Notes: a model not told the origin generated them from the letters alone. 64,000 nucleotides of DNA from DATCHW01 sp963806045 (GCA_963806045.1 CAWDWP010000005.1:145246-209245); one strand, 5' to 3'; shown: positions 1 to 12,460, counted from the first letter of the stretch. Program-made: numbers and translations.

Positions 1-985
1 TTATTCCGCCATTACCCGCTGTCCAGCCGGTATTTTTGTCAAGAAAAAAAATGGAATTTAAACCGACACCAGCAGTCAATTGCTGTGTCCAGTTAACACC
101 GCTGTTATTAGTTCTGAATACATAAAAACCTTTAAGTATCCAGAGTGTGTCTTTGTTTGCTAATGAAAAGCCACCCATATTATTGGTTGTCACTGAATCT
201 ATGCTCTGCCAGTTGTATCCGCTATTCGTTGTCTTGCGTAGAATTTTTTTATAACAATAACCGGTATTCTCATCAACAAACCTTATTTTTCCGGTATGCC
301 AATCCATAGTTGAGTCAGAATAAATCAGAGTCCAGTTTAGTCCGGTATTCGTCGTTTTATAAAAATAATATGTTTCGAACATTGGCGATGCTGATGCAGC
401 ATAAATAGCTGTCCAGCCTGTGCAAGAGTTTATAAATGATATGCCTTTCATATGACCGCCTCCGCCGAATTGAGTCCAGTTAATTCCACCGTTAAAAGTT
501 CTGTATGTTCCACCGGATGTATTATAACAACTCAAATCTGAACCTGCATAAGTAACAAATGCAGTATCTTTATTTAAAACCGTAACATCATAATATATAT
601 CATCTGGATTTGTAAGAGTTGGCGGGTATATCCAGTTTACTCCTCCATTGGTTGTTTTTAATATTATATTTAAATCCTGGCAAAACGGATTCTGATCGTC
701 ATCTCCTCCTACGGAATATCCATAATTGCTGTCACAGAACCTAATCGCTCGTAACGTAATTGTTGTGGGTGTACTTTGAATATTCCAGTTTACACCTCCG
801 TTTGTAGTTTTAATAATAGTGCCTGATGCACCGCAAGCCCAGCCAGTTTGAGTATTAATAAAAAACACATCCATTAAATTATTAGATGTCGGGCAAATTT
901 GCACACCCCATCCCTGTTGAGCATTGCAATTAGTAATAAAGAATAAGGAATGAATTATAATTAATGCAAATATTATTTTTTTCAT
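1..985 (-). CDS. Secreted YCF48/BNR-repeat protein, 3' end outside window
   Basis: The frame is open from an ATG at 985 down to base 1, so the C-terminus lies outside the window. The N-terminus is a signal peptide (MKKIIFALIIIHSLFFITNC then NAQ, cleavage expected after Ala). It is followed by at least five repeats of the form TNGGVNWxxQ / NTGWxxGxxGTIIKTTNGG, the YCF48 (photosystem II stability factor-like) or BNR propeller signature. In this bacterial group such proteins are surface or secreted propellers, and the missing end probably carries a T9SS sorting domain as in its neighbours. It starts 12 bp after the stop of the gene at 998-2512 and is the last visible member of a six-gene leftward run. 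Substrate or partner unknown. Confidence 0.8.
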   Translation of the reverse strand, partial: MKKIIFALIIIHSLFFITNCNAQQGWGVQICPTSNNLMDVFFINTQTGWACGASGTIIKTTNGGVNWNIQSTPTTITLRAIRFCDSNYGYSVGGDDDQNPFCQDLNIILKTTNGGVNWIYPPTLTNPDDIYYDVTVLNKDTAFVTYAGSDLSCYNTSGGTYRTFNGGINWTQFGGGGHMKGISFINSCTGWTAIYAASASPMFETYYFYKTTNTGLNWTLIYSDSTMDWHTGKIRFVDENTGYCYKKILRKTTNSGYNWQSIDSVTTNNMGGFSLANKDTLWILKGFYVFRTNNSGVNWTQQLTAGVGLNSIFFLDKNTGWTAGNGGI

Positions 986-997
986 AAGTACACCAAT

Positions 998-2512
998 TTA
1001 TTTCAAAATAATTAATTTTTTAGTTTGAATAAAATCACCAGCCCGCAGTTGATAAAAATACACTCCTGAAGCAAAATTACTCCCGTCGAATATTACTTCG
1101 TAGGTTCCGGGATTTAGTTTTTCGTTTACAAGAGTTTGGATTTCACGACCTGTGATGTCGTAGACTTTAAGAGTGACAACTCCACTCCCCACCCTTAAAA
1201 GGGGGGGATTAAAGGGGGGTATACTAAATCGAATCTTTGTAACCGGATTAAACGGATTAGGATAATTTTGGAATAATTTATATTCTCCTGGGATAGAGTT
1301 CCCGATTTTATTGATATTCGTTAATGCTACAAGGGTTCTCTTCGCATATATATTCGATAAACTCAGACTGTCCTTTGTAAAGGCAACCCAGACAACACCG
1401 GCCCCGCCAGATTTGATTCCCCTGTTTATTGAAGGTTTGATATTTATTGAAGAATCCCCAAGACTTGTGCTGTCGTCAAAACCGTAATTTGATCCACAGA
1501 ATAATTTAGAGCTATCTGATTTTCTCAAAAATGAGCAAGCCTGAAATGCACTATAATCAGTGATAATTGGATAAAAAAAGGATCTGAAATAAAAATAATT
1601 ATAGGGACTGCTCAAATTATAAAAAACAGCAGACTGATAATTTTGTCCTGAAGGATATATTACAGTCGAGTAAAATTTATACTTTCCATTTCTGTCAGAC
1701 TGGAAAACTAATTCCGGTCTTAAAAAACCATCCCCGTCAAATTCATTTATTATATTATCCCCTATATATGCAACTGTATCAGGAACTGACCAGGTATTTG
1801 TCCCTAATTTGATATTATAATAGATTGCCTTTTTATTGTCGCTTTTCAATTTTTCATAAGCGACAACAAAATTTGAACCCAAACCGAATGCACCGAATAC
1901 AACGAGTGGATTCCAGCAGTTTGCGGGTTCATTCACTGTCAGATTTGTATCGAGCGTAATTAAATGTGTTTGAGTATTGAACTGCCGGAATATGATATCA
2001 TTATTCTTTTCATAAACTATTGTGAATAAAGCAGAATCATTGCTTATTATTTTTACATTTGATTTGTTTAATGCAGAAGTATCAAAAGCGAATGGCTGAC
2101 CCCAGCCCGATAGGGAATCGTAAGAGGATGCATTTAAATTCCACCTGCCGTTCTGATACTCTTCCCATATGGCTAAAGCGTAAGGTACTTGTATTCCTGG
2201 ATATTGATAACGGGAAGAATAGGAAATTGCCGGGTTGCGTTTTTGAGAAGATGTATTAGTGAGATATCTAACTGTATCAATGGGTCCGTTTTGTCCAATT
2301 TTTAGAACACAAATCTGTGAATTGCTTCCAAAATATCTTTCAAATATCAGAAATTCCCAAAAAAATAAATTACCATTCGAAGTCCTGAATTTTAATGCAA
2401 AAGTAGGATTTTTATCAACAAAACCCGTAGTAAATGTATATTTATTCCATGAAGATTGAGACATCCCCTGAATACAGAAAACCAGAAAAATCAATAAAAA
2501 AAACTTTTTCAT
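998..2512 (-). CDS. T9SS-sorted secreted protein, propeller-like, 504 aa
   Basis: An intact 504-residue protein. Residues 1-18 form a signal peptide (MKKFFLLIFLVFCIQGMSQ). The body has irregular beta-rich repeats (FTIVYEKNND, FVVAYEKLKSDNK, AGVVWVAFTKD) suggesting a beta-propeller, but without clear BNR motifs. The last 90 residues are a type A T9SS sorting domain: LFQNYPNPFNPVTKIRFSI, then a Pro/Gly-rich insert (PPFNPPLLRVGSG), then LKVYDITGREIQTLVNEKLN, ASGVYFYQL and a terminal KKLIILK. T9SS cargo is exported by Sec and then anchored to or released from the outer surface. It lies 13 bp from the upstream gene and 12 bp from the downstream one, so it is co-transcribed. Function of the body unrecognised. 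Confidence 0.85.
   Translation of the reverse strand: MKKFFLLIFLVFCIQGMSQSSWNKYTFTTGFVDKNPTFALKFRTSNGNLFFWEFLIFERYFGSNSQICVLKIGQNGPIDTVRYLTNTSSQKRNPAISYSSRYQYPGIQVPYALAIWEEYQNGRWNLNASSYDSLSGWGQPFAFDTSALNKSNVKIISNDSALFTIVYEKNNDIIFRQFNTQTHLITLDTNLTVNEPANCWNPLVVFGAFGLGSNFVVAYEKLKSDNKKAIYYNIKLGTNTWSVPDTVAYIGDNIINEFDGDGFLRPELVFQSDRNGKYKFYSTVIYPSGQNYQSAVFYNLSSPYNYFYFRSFFYPIITDYSAFQACSFLRKSDSSKLFCGSNYGFDDSTSLGDSSINIKPSINRGIKSGGAGVVWVAFTKDSLSLSNIYAKRTLVALTNINKIGNSIPGEYKLFQNYPNPFNPVTKIRFSIPPFNPPLLRVGSGVVTLKVYDITGREIQTLVNEKLNPGTYEVIFDGSNFASGVYFYQLRAGDFIQTKKLIILK
1180..1220 (-). repeat. GC-rich palindromic repeat inside sorting-domain codons (copy 1, divergent)
   Basis: A C-run/G-run palindrome lies inside the coding sequence, between the TKIRFSI and LKVYD parts of the T9SS domain. 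It encodes the Pro/Gly-rich insert. It is more diverged than the other copies in this cluster but sits at the same place. Confidence 0.55.
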
Positions 2513-2525
2513 AAAATTGAAATTT

Positions 2526-5169
2526 TTATTTTAGCAAAATTAGTTTCTTCGTTTGAATAAAATCTCCACTTCTTAATTGATAGAAATACACTCCGCTTGC
2601 ATAATTGCTTCCGTCGAACGTTACTTCATAAGTGCCGGGATTTAGTTTTTCGTTTACGAGAGTCTGTATTTCACGACCGGTGATGTCGTAGATTTTTAGA
2701 GTGGACACCCCCCTTGCCCCCCTTTGTAAAGGGGGGAGAATTTGGAATGTCAAACTTTATTTTTGTTGTTGGATTAAATGGATTTGGATAGTTTTGTTCA
2801 AGTCTGAATTTTGATGGAACCTCACTGCTTATTTTATTTATTCCAATCACATATCCGCTGTTATAAAATTGTATTGCGACGTCTGCAAGTTGTTTTAATT
2901 TTGTTACTGAATTTAGATTACTGCTTCCTCTTGCTATCAACTGACAAATTACTATTGTCTGTGTATCTCCCGGCATTACAGTAAGATTTTCTGCACCAAA
3001 ACTCATCGCTGATCTTCTGTCACCTTGTGGATTAGGTATATAAGGATTTCCGGAGGAATCGAGATTACAATTCCCAATGTGTCCTTTTATTTCAGTCCAT
3101 CCAATATTAGTTTCCGGGTCACCATAATATATGAATTTTGTTTTTTTATAAAAATTAGGAGGGTAAATCAGTTGAGTCGGGTCAAGCCAGCATGTTGAGT
3201 CTTTTTTATATCCCTGCATCATATGATAAGCAGCCATCGGTTCGCCATTAGGGTCTGATTCGCAAGGCGGAGGTAAAGTACTTGTTCCGATAAAAGTGTT
3301 AAACGATGTCATTTTAATTTGGACAGGCGGATTGGAATACTTATTATATGGACCTTTCAGTATAAGAAAACCAACAGCGGGAGGTGCAACCCCATATAAC
3401 TGGTCATTATTTGTTGCGTTATAACAATAGTCAAGATTTCTTACAGTATCACATCCGATATAATCGTCATTTGCCCATCCTAAATCCGGGTCACTGACAA
3501 GTGCAAAATATGTTCTTGTCCATGGTTGAGTACCTTTATTAATAATCACAAATTTTAAAAACTGCATATCTGCATAAGACGGCTGTGAATAGCACCAGGC
3601 AGTTAAGTGAACTTCACTGTAAAGTGGAGCTGTTCCGCCACCATAACCTTCACCTGAAGTATGAGTTCGCTGGAAATCCATCGGTCATACTAAGAAAAAT
3701 TGTCTGAGATGCACCTTTAACTCCGGGAGTGTCTATCTGTGGTTCATAGATTCCATTATTATTTACATCAACAAATGGAGCACCATAAGGAACCATTAAT
3801 CCCCAGTTAAGCCAGTCATAATTCGTTGATACATTGTCACCTCTGTTTTACCGAATAAAATTTAAATGTGTCATTTGTCTGGGGATTTCCGTTAGTTATT
3901 TTACCGGGCACAAATTCACCCTTGTAAGAAGCCATTGCTTGTCTTAATTCGCCATTATAATAAGCAGCAGTCGAAAGACCTGCAGTAAATATTGCAGTTT
4001 TTCCTGAGCCTTTAGGCCATTCAAAACCTGCCATATTCCCGACCTATTATCCTGGTCAAAAATTCCCCTATGAGCTAAAAAACGATTTTATATTATTTCT
4101 TTCAAGGAATCTAAAACCATAATAAGTGCTGTCAATATCCCTGAAGAGTATGGTTCCTGAATCACCTACGGCAAACTGTGTACTGGAACTCGAATTAAGG
4201 AAAAACGATGATGATAATGAATTCAAATTATGTTGTGTATTTGATTGATAAGTTGTCCAGTTTGCACCATCATTTGTGCTTTGCAATAATAAACCTCCGC
4301 TGCCGCAAACTAATAATGTCCTAATATAAGTAAAATAATTTATTGAAATATTATATACTGTAATTGATTTTATATCAGCATTTGTACCGCACGGAATTAT
4401 TGTCCAGTTTAATCCTTTGTTTGTTGATTTCATTATTAATCCGTTTGAACCTGTTGCCCAGCAAGTTAGGGAATCGAAAAACCTGATATAATTTAAATTG
4501 TTAGTTACACCAGTATTAATATATGACCAGTTAAGTCCGAAATCCGTTGTTCTTAATATTGTTCCGTTATTTCCTACAATACATCCGATTGGATTTAAAT
4601 AACCGTCCAAAACAGAACAGAAATCTATAGAATTTAAATTTGCTGTTGTTCCGGAAGTTACGGGCACCCAGGGACCCCAGTTGCCGGCTAAAGTCCAGGT
4701 TGATTGAATTATTGTTCCACCTGTACCGACGGCAACTCTCCTGAATGATAAAGTTTGGAATCATTGAACATTTATTATCTGAAACTCCCATGAGATTTGC
4801 ATTCGTTCCGCTCGATTCTTTTGTTAGCTGAGTATAGTTATCACTCGGAAATCTATAAATTGTTCCATTATTTCCAACGATAATTTTCATTGCAATATTA
4901 TTAGTTTGACGGATTTCATTCAAATTAATATTTTTCATTCCCGGGACTTGTCTAAAAGGGTAATATCTATAATCGTATGTATAGATAAATAAACCATTAT
5001 TGCCGACGGCATAGGTGTAACCCTGCGTATTTATTGAATTAATTTTCGCCTGCACCGGGGATTGAACAGGTCTCCAAATATAAAAAGGAGGAAGCTGGGC
5101 TTCGCAATTAGTAATTAATAATGAGTAATTAGTAATTAACAATAAAAAAATAAAAAATATTTTTTTCAT
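2526..5169 (-). CDS. T9SS cargo paralogue C, YCF48-type N-terminus, frameshifted
   Basis: This is one gene read in several frames. The signal peptide starts at 5169 (MKKIFFIFLLLITNYSLLIT then NCEAQLPP). YCF48-like repeats (VGNNGTILRTTDFGLNWS, TGSNGLIMKSTNKGLNWT) follow to about 4070. Next comes the conserved central region (AGFEWPKGSGKTAIFTAGLS, HTSGEGYGGGTAPLYSEVHL, CESDPNGEP), and the T9SS sorting domain ends at 2526. At least five frame changes lie near 2720, 3680, 3840, 4060 and 4700. At about 2707 the frame is restored by one extra G in a G run, which points to sequencing error rather than decay. It is a close paralogue of the genes at 5182-7767 and 7780-10396. The central domain is unnamed to my knowledge. 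It could still be a true pseudogene. Confidence 0.7.
2705..2738 (-). repeat. GC-rich palindromic repeat inside sorting-domain codons (copy 2)
   Basis: On the plus strand it reads CCCCCCTTGCCCCCC, then TTTGTAAA, then GGGGGG. It encodes a PPFTKGGKGG-type insert between KIKFDI and LKIYD of the sorting domain. One G appears to be missing from a run, causing a frameshift. Confidence 0.7.
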
Positions 5170-5181
5170 AACCTTGAAAAA

Positions 5182-7767
5182 TTATTTTAATAAAATTAAT
5201 TTTTTCGTATCTATAAAATCTCCACTCTCAATTGATAAAAATACACTCCTGATGCATAGTTGCTTCCGTCGAATGTTACTTCGTAAGTTCCGGGATTTAG
5301 TTTTTCGTTTACAAGGGTTTGTATTTCACGACCGGTGATGTCGTAGATTTTGAGAGATATAAAACCCCCCTGCCCCCCTTTGTTAAAGGGGGGATTTGCC
5401 ACGTCAAACTTAATTTTTGTCGTTGGATTGAATGGATTTGGATAGTTTTGTTCAAGTCTGAATTTTGACGGAACTTCACTACTGATTTTATTTATTCCAA
5501 TTACATACCCACTGTTATAAAACTCAATTGCGACATCTGCAAGTTGTTTTAATTTTGTTACTGAATTTAGATTATTACTTCCTCTTGCTATTAACTGACA
5601 TGATGACTATCGTCTGTGTATCTCCAGGCATAACAGTTAAATTATCTGAACCTGAATTTAATAAGAATTTTCGATCACCTTGCGGAGCCGGGATTACAGG
5701 AGTACCCGAGGAATCGTGTTCGCAATTATGGATTATACCTTTGACTTCAGTCCAACCGGTGTTAAGTTCCGGGTCTCCCGGATATACAAATTTTGTTTTT
5801 TTATAAAAATTAGGAGGATTAATAAGTTGTGTCGGGTCAAGCCAACAGGTCGAATCTTTCTTAAATCCCTGCATAAAGAAATAAGCACCGTAAGATTCTC
5901 CATTTGGATCTGACTCGCAATAACCTCCACTTACACTTGCACCATAAAAAGGAACGAATGATGTTAATCCGAGCTGTATAGGAGGATTACTATATTTATT
6001 ATAAGCTCCTTTAAGCAAAATAAATCCTACAGCAGGTGGAGCAGTACCATACGTCTGGTCGTAATTCGAAGCATTGTAGCAAAACCCAAGTTTACGAGTT
6101 GTATCACATCCTATATAATCATCATTTGCATACCCTAAATCAGTATCAGATATTAAGGATAAATATGTCCGTGTCCAGGGCTGTAATCCTTTATTTATAA
6201 CCACAAACTTTAGAAATTGCATATCATTATAAGATGGCTGTGAATAACACCAGGCAGTTAGGTGGACTTCACTATAGAGCGGTGGTGTTCCTCCGCCGAA
6301 TCCTTCCCCGGAAGTATGAGATTGGGGAAATCCATCTGTCATACAAAGGAAAATAGTTTGTGAGGCACCTCTTACACCCGGAGTATCAATTTGCGGATTG
6401 TAAATTCCATTATTATTTACATCCACGAATGGAGCTCCATAAGGAACCATTAAACCCCAGTTCGCCCAATCCTGATTTGTCGAATAACTATCTTCCCTTT
6501 TTACATTATAAAATTTGAATGTATCGTTTGTTTGTGCTAATCCATTATTACAATATCCCGGAAGATACTCTCCCTTATACGATGCCATCACTTCACGGAA
6601 CTGTCCCTGATAGAATCCTGCGATTGAGAGACCTGCGGTGAAGATTGCAGTTTTATTTGAATCTTTAGGCCATACAAATCCTGCCAAATTTCCATATTTT
6701 GTGTTCTGGTCAAAAATACCTGTACTATTTATATAAGCTCTGATGTTATTTCCTTCTAATTTTGAAGTGATGTAAGAACTATCGATATCTCTTCGCAAAA
6801 TTTTTCCGGAATTACCGACAACAAATGGATATGAAATTGAATTCAGATTATTTGTTGTAGGTGTCAGAGTTGATATCCAGGATATTCCTCTATTAGTAGT
6901 TTGTAAAATAATTCCGTTGTTTCCGCAAATATAATAAACTGAATCTGTATTTGAATAACGTGTTGAAAAATATTTCAAGTCTGATGTTGTTCCGCTTGGT
7001 ATTGTAACCCAGTTAGTTCCATTGTTCGTTGATCTCATAATCAATCCGTTAGAACCAGTCAGCCAACGACGGCAGTATCTAAATAGCTCAAACAGTAAAT
7101 TTTATTGGAAACTCCTATGTTAAGAGAAGTCCAATTTTCACCAAAATTAGTAGTCCGCAATAAAACTCCATTATTCCCTCCTGCTAAACCGGTGTTATTA
7201 ATATTAAAACTTGAATTCGTTAAAAACCAAAAATTAATAGTATATAAATCCTGGTTAGTACCGGAGGGCTTTGTAGTCCAGGAACTCCAGTTAGTTCCTG
7301 AATTCCAAGTTGAGCTAAGTATAATTCCATTTGAGCCAACCGCTAATGCGTCTAAACATCAACGGAGAATTCGAGTTCCTCATGCTTGCAATACTAAACA
7401 GATTTTCAGTAGTTCCGCTAGGCTGCTGAATCCAGGGAGTGGTATATGTACCGGTAGGAATATAAATAGAACCGTTTTGCCCAACAGCAGTATATCCAAA
7501 ACCATAATTTATTTGGTAAAAATTATTATTAGGAAGTACGGAAGCATTCAGAAAATTATATCCCTGGTTCGTAGAATAGAGGAATGCTCCATTATCACCG
7601 ATTATATAATAATTCGGATTTGAAGATAAGACGCTGTTCAAGTTGGACTGAACCGGTGAAGGAACCACACGCCAGTAATAATGCGGTGGAAACTGGGCTT
7701 CGCAATTAGTAATTAATAATGAGTAATTAGTAATGAGCAATAAAAAGATAAAAAATAATTTTTTCAT
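5182..7767 (-). CDS. T9SS cargo paralogue B, YCF48-type N-terminus, frameshifted
   Basis: The start at 7767 gives MKKLFFIFLLLITNYSLLIT then NCEAQFPPHYYWRVVPSPVQ, a signal peptide with a mature N-terminus nearly identical to the gene upstream. YCF48-like repeats, the central region (AGFVWPKDSNKTAIFTAGLS, HTSGEGFGGGTPPLYSEVHL, CESDPNGESYGAYFFMQGFK) and the sorting domain follow, ending with a TAA at 5182-5184. Frame changes occur near 7380, 7050, 5580 and 5215. The long middle piece (489 codons) is intact and aligns along its length with the intact paralogue at 7780-10396. It lies 12 bp from both neighbours. The breaks fit single-base indels, so I regard it as a gene carrying sequence errors, with true decay the alternative. 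Confidence 0.7.
5363..5394 (-). repeat. GC-rich palindromic repeat inside sorting-domain codons (copy 3)
   Basis: C-run, TTTGTTAAA, G-run palindrome encoding NPPFNKGGQGGF in frame, at the same site of the sorting domain as in the neighbouring genes. Confidence 0.7.
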
Positions 7768-7779
7768 AACCTTGAAAAA

Positions 7780-10396
7780 TTATTTTAATAAAATTAGTTT
7801 TTTTGTATTTACAAATTCACCACTTCTCAATTGGTAAAAATATACTCCTGACTTGCATAGTTTCTTCCATCGAATGTTACTTCGTAAGTTCCGGGATTTA
7901 GTTTTTCGTTTACGAGTGTTTGTATTTCACGACCGGTGATGTCGTAGATTTTTAGAGATGTAAACACCCCCCCTGCCCCCCTTTGTAAAGGGGGGAATTA
8001 GCAATATCAAATTTTATTTTTGTTGTTGGATTGAATGGGTTCGGATAGTTTTGTTCAAGTCTGAATTTTGATGGAACTTCACTACTTACTTTATTTATTC
8101 CAATCACATATCCACTATTATAAAACTGTATTGCGACATCTGCAAGTTGTTTTAATTTTGTTACTGAATTTAGATTATTACTTCCTCTTGCTATTAACTG
8201 ACATATTACTATTGTCTGTGTATCTCCCGGCATAACAGTTAGATTAGCTGCACCGGAATTTAAAGCTGTGCGTCTATCTCCGACTGGATTTGGAAAAATT
8301 ATCTGACCCGAAGAATCGAGATTGCAATTACCAATGTGTCCTTTTAACTCAGTCCATTCTATAGTAGTTTCAGGGTCACCGTAATAAATGAATTTTGTTT
8401 TTTTGTAATAATTTGGAGGTGTGACAAGAATGGTTGGGTCAAGCCAGCAGGTTGAATCTTTTTTATAACCTTGTATAAAATGATATGCTCCCAATGGTTC
8501 ACCATTCGGATCAGTTTCACAAGGAGGAACTCCGGTACTCGTACCATGGAAATTATTAAATGAAGTCATACTATATTGTATCTGTGGATTGGAATACTTA
8601 TTGTATGCTCCTTTCAATAAAAGAAATCCAACTGCCGGGGGAGCGGTTCCATACATCTGGTCGTTATTAGTACCATTATAACAGAAGCCTAAATTTCTGG
8701 ATGTATCACACCCGACGTAATCGTCATTTGCCCATCCTAAGTCCTGGTCACTTACAATTGAAAAATATGTCCTTGTCCACGGTTGAGTTCCTTTATTTAT
8801 TACTACATATTTCAAAAATTGCATATCAGCGTATGAAAGTTGTGAATAGCACCAGGCTGTCAGATGCACTTCACTGTAAAGAGGTTCAGTTCCCCCACCG
8901 TATCCTTCACCCGAAGTATGTGTACCCGGGAATCCATCCGTATAAGTGAGAAATATTGTTTGTGATGCATTTTTAACACCCGGTGTGTCTATCTGCGGTT
9001 CATAAATTCCATTAGTATTTACATCAACAAAAGGCGCACCATAGGGAACCATCAAACCCCAATTAAGCCAGTCAGTATTTGCTGGTCCATCTTCTCTTTT
9101 AACAGAATATAATTTAAAAGTATCACTTGCTTGTGCAATTCCATTATTACAAATACCCGGATAATACTCACCCTTATATGATGCCATTGCTTCCCGGAGT
9201 TGTCCCTGATAGTATCCCGCTATTGAAAGTCCTGCCGTAAAGATTGCAGTTTTATTTGAACCTTTGGGCCATTCGAATCCTGCCATATTCCCGCTTCTCG
9301 TATCCTGGTCAATAATCCCATAACCAAGAATTGTTGATTTGATATTATTACCTTCGAGAAATTTCAAAATAGAATAAGCACTATCTGCAGAATTACGAAG
9401 AATTGTTCCTGAATTACCTACAATCAATGATGAATAGGTAATTGAATTTAAATTGTTTTGTGTTGGTGATTGACTGTTAATCCAGTTAACACCATAATTT
9501 GTACTTTTTAATATAACACCTCCACTTCCACATACATAATATAATGTAGTAGTTGTTGATATAGGATAGTTATATGTATTGGAAATTGCAAAGGATTTTA
9601 TGTCTATATTGGAACCCGTTGGAATTGTCAGCCAATTTAATCCTCTATTCGTTGATTTCATTAACAGTCCGTTTGAACCTGTTATCCAACAAGTCAATGA
9701 ATCAGTGAAATGAAAAGAATTTAGTTTATTTGTAACACCGGCATTAATCATAACCCAAGAATCTCCCCAGTCAGTTGTTCGTAATATTAGTCCATTATTA
9801 CCTGCTATACATCCGACAGGATTTAAATTTTGTATTCCGGAAGGGGTAGGATAAAATTCTATAGAATATAAATCTTGTGTAGTGCCTGATGGAATAGATG
9901 ACCACGAACTCCAATTTGTTCCCACATTCCAGGTTGATTTAATAATTGTACCGCCGTTACCAACTGCTATACGTCTGAATACAGGTGGAGTGGTTTGACT
10001 TCGATTTTCTGAGATACTAAACAGATCAGCAGTAGTACCACTTAATTCCGGGATTAATAAAGAAGAATTATATGTGAATTTATAAATTGTGCCATGATGT
10101 CCGACTATAGTGATTATGTTAAAATAACTTGAACTTTTTATACCATATAAATTAACACTTTTTGTTCCCGGAACTAAAGAAAACGTCCATCCATAACTGT
10201 CGGATCTCAGGAATGTTCCATTATCTCCAATTATATAAGAATAAAAAGGGTCACTGGCATATGCATGCAGATTAGCTTGAACCGGGGAAGGAATCACACG
10301 CCAGTAATAATGCGGCGGAAGCTGGGCTTTGCAATGAGTAATGAATAATGAATAATGAATAATAAACAATAAAAAAATAATTATTATTTTTTTCAT
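7780..10396 (-). CDS. T9SS cargo paralogue A, YCF48 repeats plus conserved central domain
   Basis: This is the best preserved of three tandem paralogues: 814 codons are open before one frameshift inside the sorting domain. Residues 1-24 are a signal peptide (MKKIIIIFLLFIIHYSLFIT then HCKAQ). Residues about 30-340 hold YCF48-like repeats (GNNGLILRTTDWGDSWVMI, TGSNGLLMKSTNRGLNWLTI). Residues about 345-770 are a conserved region with GFEWPKGSNKTAIFTAGLSI, DGFPGTHTSGEGYGGG and TNNDQMYGTAPPAVGFLLLK. The rest is a T9SS domain (LEQNYPNPFNPTTKIKFDI). In the palindromic repeat near 7966-7972 a run of seven G should be eight; restoring it continues into SLKIYDITGREIQTLVNEK, and the gene then ends at 7780. 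No enzymatic motif was found; a surface propeller fused to an unnamed domain. Confidence 0.8.
7964..7996 (-). repeat. GC-rich palindromic repeat inside sorting-domain codons (copy 4)
   Basis: C-run, TTTGTAAA, G-run palindrome encoding NSPLYKGGQGG. The frame is lost within its seven-G run. Confidence 0.7.
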
Positions 10397-10408
10397 AACC
10401 TTGAAAAA

Positions 10409-12449
10409 TTATTTTAATAAAATTAGTTTTTTCGTTTCCATAAATTCACCACTTCTCAACTGATAAAAATATACTCCGCTGTGCATAATTGCTGCCGTCG
10501 AATGTCACCTCATAAGTTCCGGGATTTAGTTTTTCGTTTACGAGTGTTTGTATTTCACGACCGGTGATGTCGTAAATTTTTAATATGGACACCCCCCCTT
10601 GCCCCACCTTGTAAAGGTGGGGAGAATTTGGAATATCAAATTTGATCTTTGTTATTGGATTGAAGGGATTGGGATAATTCTGATATAGTAAAAATTTGCT
10701 TGGCAAGGTTTGTGATGTATTTTGTATCCCAACAATTTCGGCTAAAGAACGCTTCCAGACTGATTGTTTATCTGTCCCTGCAAATATATAACCGTCCGAA
10801 ATCTCGAATGAATAAACAGGAGGAGGAAATTTAAATCCCTGGTCCTTCGGTATCCAGTTAACTCCAAGATTAGTAGACAGATAAACTCCCGGATTCGTTC
10901 CGGCAATAATATTATTTCCATCAACAATTAAAGAATATACTCGTCTATCACTAAAAAAAGTCTGTGACCAGTTTACTCCATAGTTTGATGAGATGAAAAT
11001 ACCATTTAAAGTTCCTGCATAAATATTATTTCCAATTACAATTATTGAAAATATAGTCTGGCTATTCAAATTGGAACTCTGTGTCCAGCTACTTCCATAA
11101 TTTGTTGAATAATAAATCATAGCCTGACCTATGGGATAATTATCTGTCCCGGCATAAATAGTTGTTCCATTTCTCGTTAAACACTTTATTGTCTGATTAT
11201 TTAAAGAAGTCTGAATCCAATTATTTCCATTATTAGTTGTACGATACACACCAATATCATCTATACCGGCAAATATAGTATCTCCTATTGATAAAAAAGA
11301 ATTAATATCATAATTACCCAAACCATTTTGCGACCAGGATATTCCATTATCTGTTGAACGGTATATCCCATAATTACCCGTACCGGCAAAAATAGTATTT
11401 CCATTTGCAGAGAGTGAAAATACATATAAGTTATTAAGAGTTGTCTGAGTCCAATTGTTCCCATAGTTGCTAGATACAAATACTCCGCCGTAAGTTCCTG
11501 CATAAAAATAATTACCTGATTTTACGAATGAAGAAACAGAATAAAGGTTTAAACCGGTTTGAGTCCAGTTATTTCCATTATTGGAAGAAATACAAACACC
11601 TGAATCTTCAGTACCGGCTATAAAATTGCTTCCGTTTAAAATTACTGAATACACATATGTATTGTTTAATGAGGTTTGTGTCCAGTTGTTACCATAATCA
11701 GTAGTTAAAAACACGCCATTTTCGAATGCTCCTGCAAGAAAATTACTGCCTTCAATATATAAAGAACTAATTGGTTCGTTATTCAGAGCGCTTTGCGTCC
11801 AGTTTAATCCGTTATTAGTAGATAAGTAAATTCCAGAACCGGTCCCTGCCAAAATATTATTACCACTGAGTTTCAATGAATAAATCGGAGAATTGGTAAT
11901 ATATACAGTTATCCAGGAGTTTCCATTATTAGAAGAATAATATAAATATCCGAAATCGGAACCGGCGTAAATATTATTACCGTTGATTAAAAGAGATATT
12001 ATGTCGCTATAAACCAGAGAAGTATGATTCCAGTTTATACCATAATTTGTAGTCACATAAAGACCGTGAAAACGTTGAGAAGCAAATATGGAATTACCGT
12101 TTACAGCAATTGAATATATTGGTTCACTACCACCTAAACCTATAAATGGCCATGTTTCACCATCATCTGTAGACATATAAACTCCATTACCTGCACCTGC
12201 AAAGATATTATTTCCACTGACAGTGATACAATAAATATTATTATTGTAGAAAGAAGTGTGCACCCAGTTGTATCCGTTATTTGTAGATTTGAAAATTCCG
12301 TATCCGGCTGTTCCAGCAAGCAAGGTATTTCCTTTATTCGCTAACGACAAAACATTCCCGCCAAAGATGCCGTCACACTGAACCCATTGAGAATTGGCTA
12401 TAATAATAGAACATTGGAAAACAATAAATAAAAATATAATCTTTTTCAT
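10409..12449 (-). CDS. T9SS-sorted BNR/YCF48 propeller protein
   Basis: Signal peptide at residues 1-20 (MKKIIFLFIVFQCSIIIANS). It is followed by about fourteen repeats of roughly 40 residues of the form SxNGNNIFAGT...GVYxSTNNGxNWTQTxLNN, a textbook BNR/sialidase-like or two-component-regulator-like propeller repeat. The sorting domain begins LLYQNYPNPFNPITKIKFDI. The frame breaks at ASNYA/QRSIF because of one extra C near 10483. Ignoring it continues SGVYFYQLRSGEFMETKKLI and stops at 10409-10411, the same position relative to the next start (12 bp) as in the neighbours. The repeats are well separated and nearly identical, so they probably form two seven-bladed propellers or one large one. 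Ligand unknown. Confidence 0.8.
10590..10624 (-). repeat. GC-rich palindromic repeat inside sorting-domain codons (copy 5)
   Basis: CCCCCCC TTGCCCCACC TTGTAAAGGTGGGG, a palindrome with compensating changes in both arms (CCACC paired with GGTGG). It encodes SPHLYKVGQGG in frame. Confidence 0.65.
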
Positions 12450-12460
12450 TTTTAAGATTG

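Noticed and set aside
2526..7767. Programmed frameshifting or phase variation as the cause of the broken cargo genes
   Set aside because: The same kind of break affects sdhA, sdhD, acr3 and others, mostly at different short runs. No single slippery motif is shared, so random indels explain them better.
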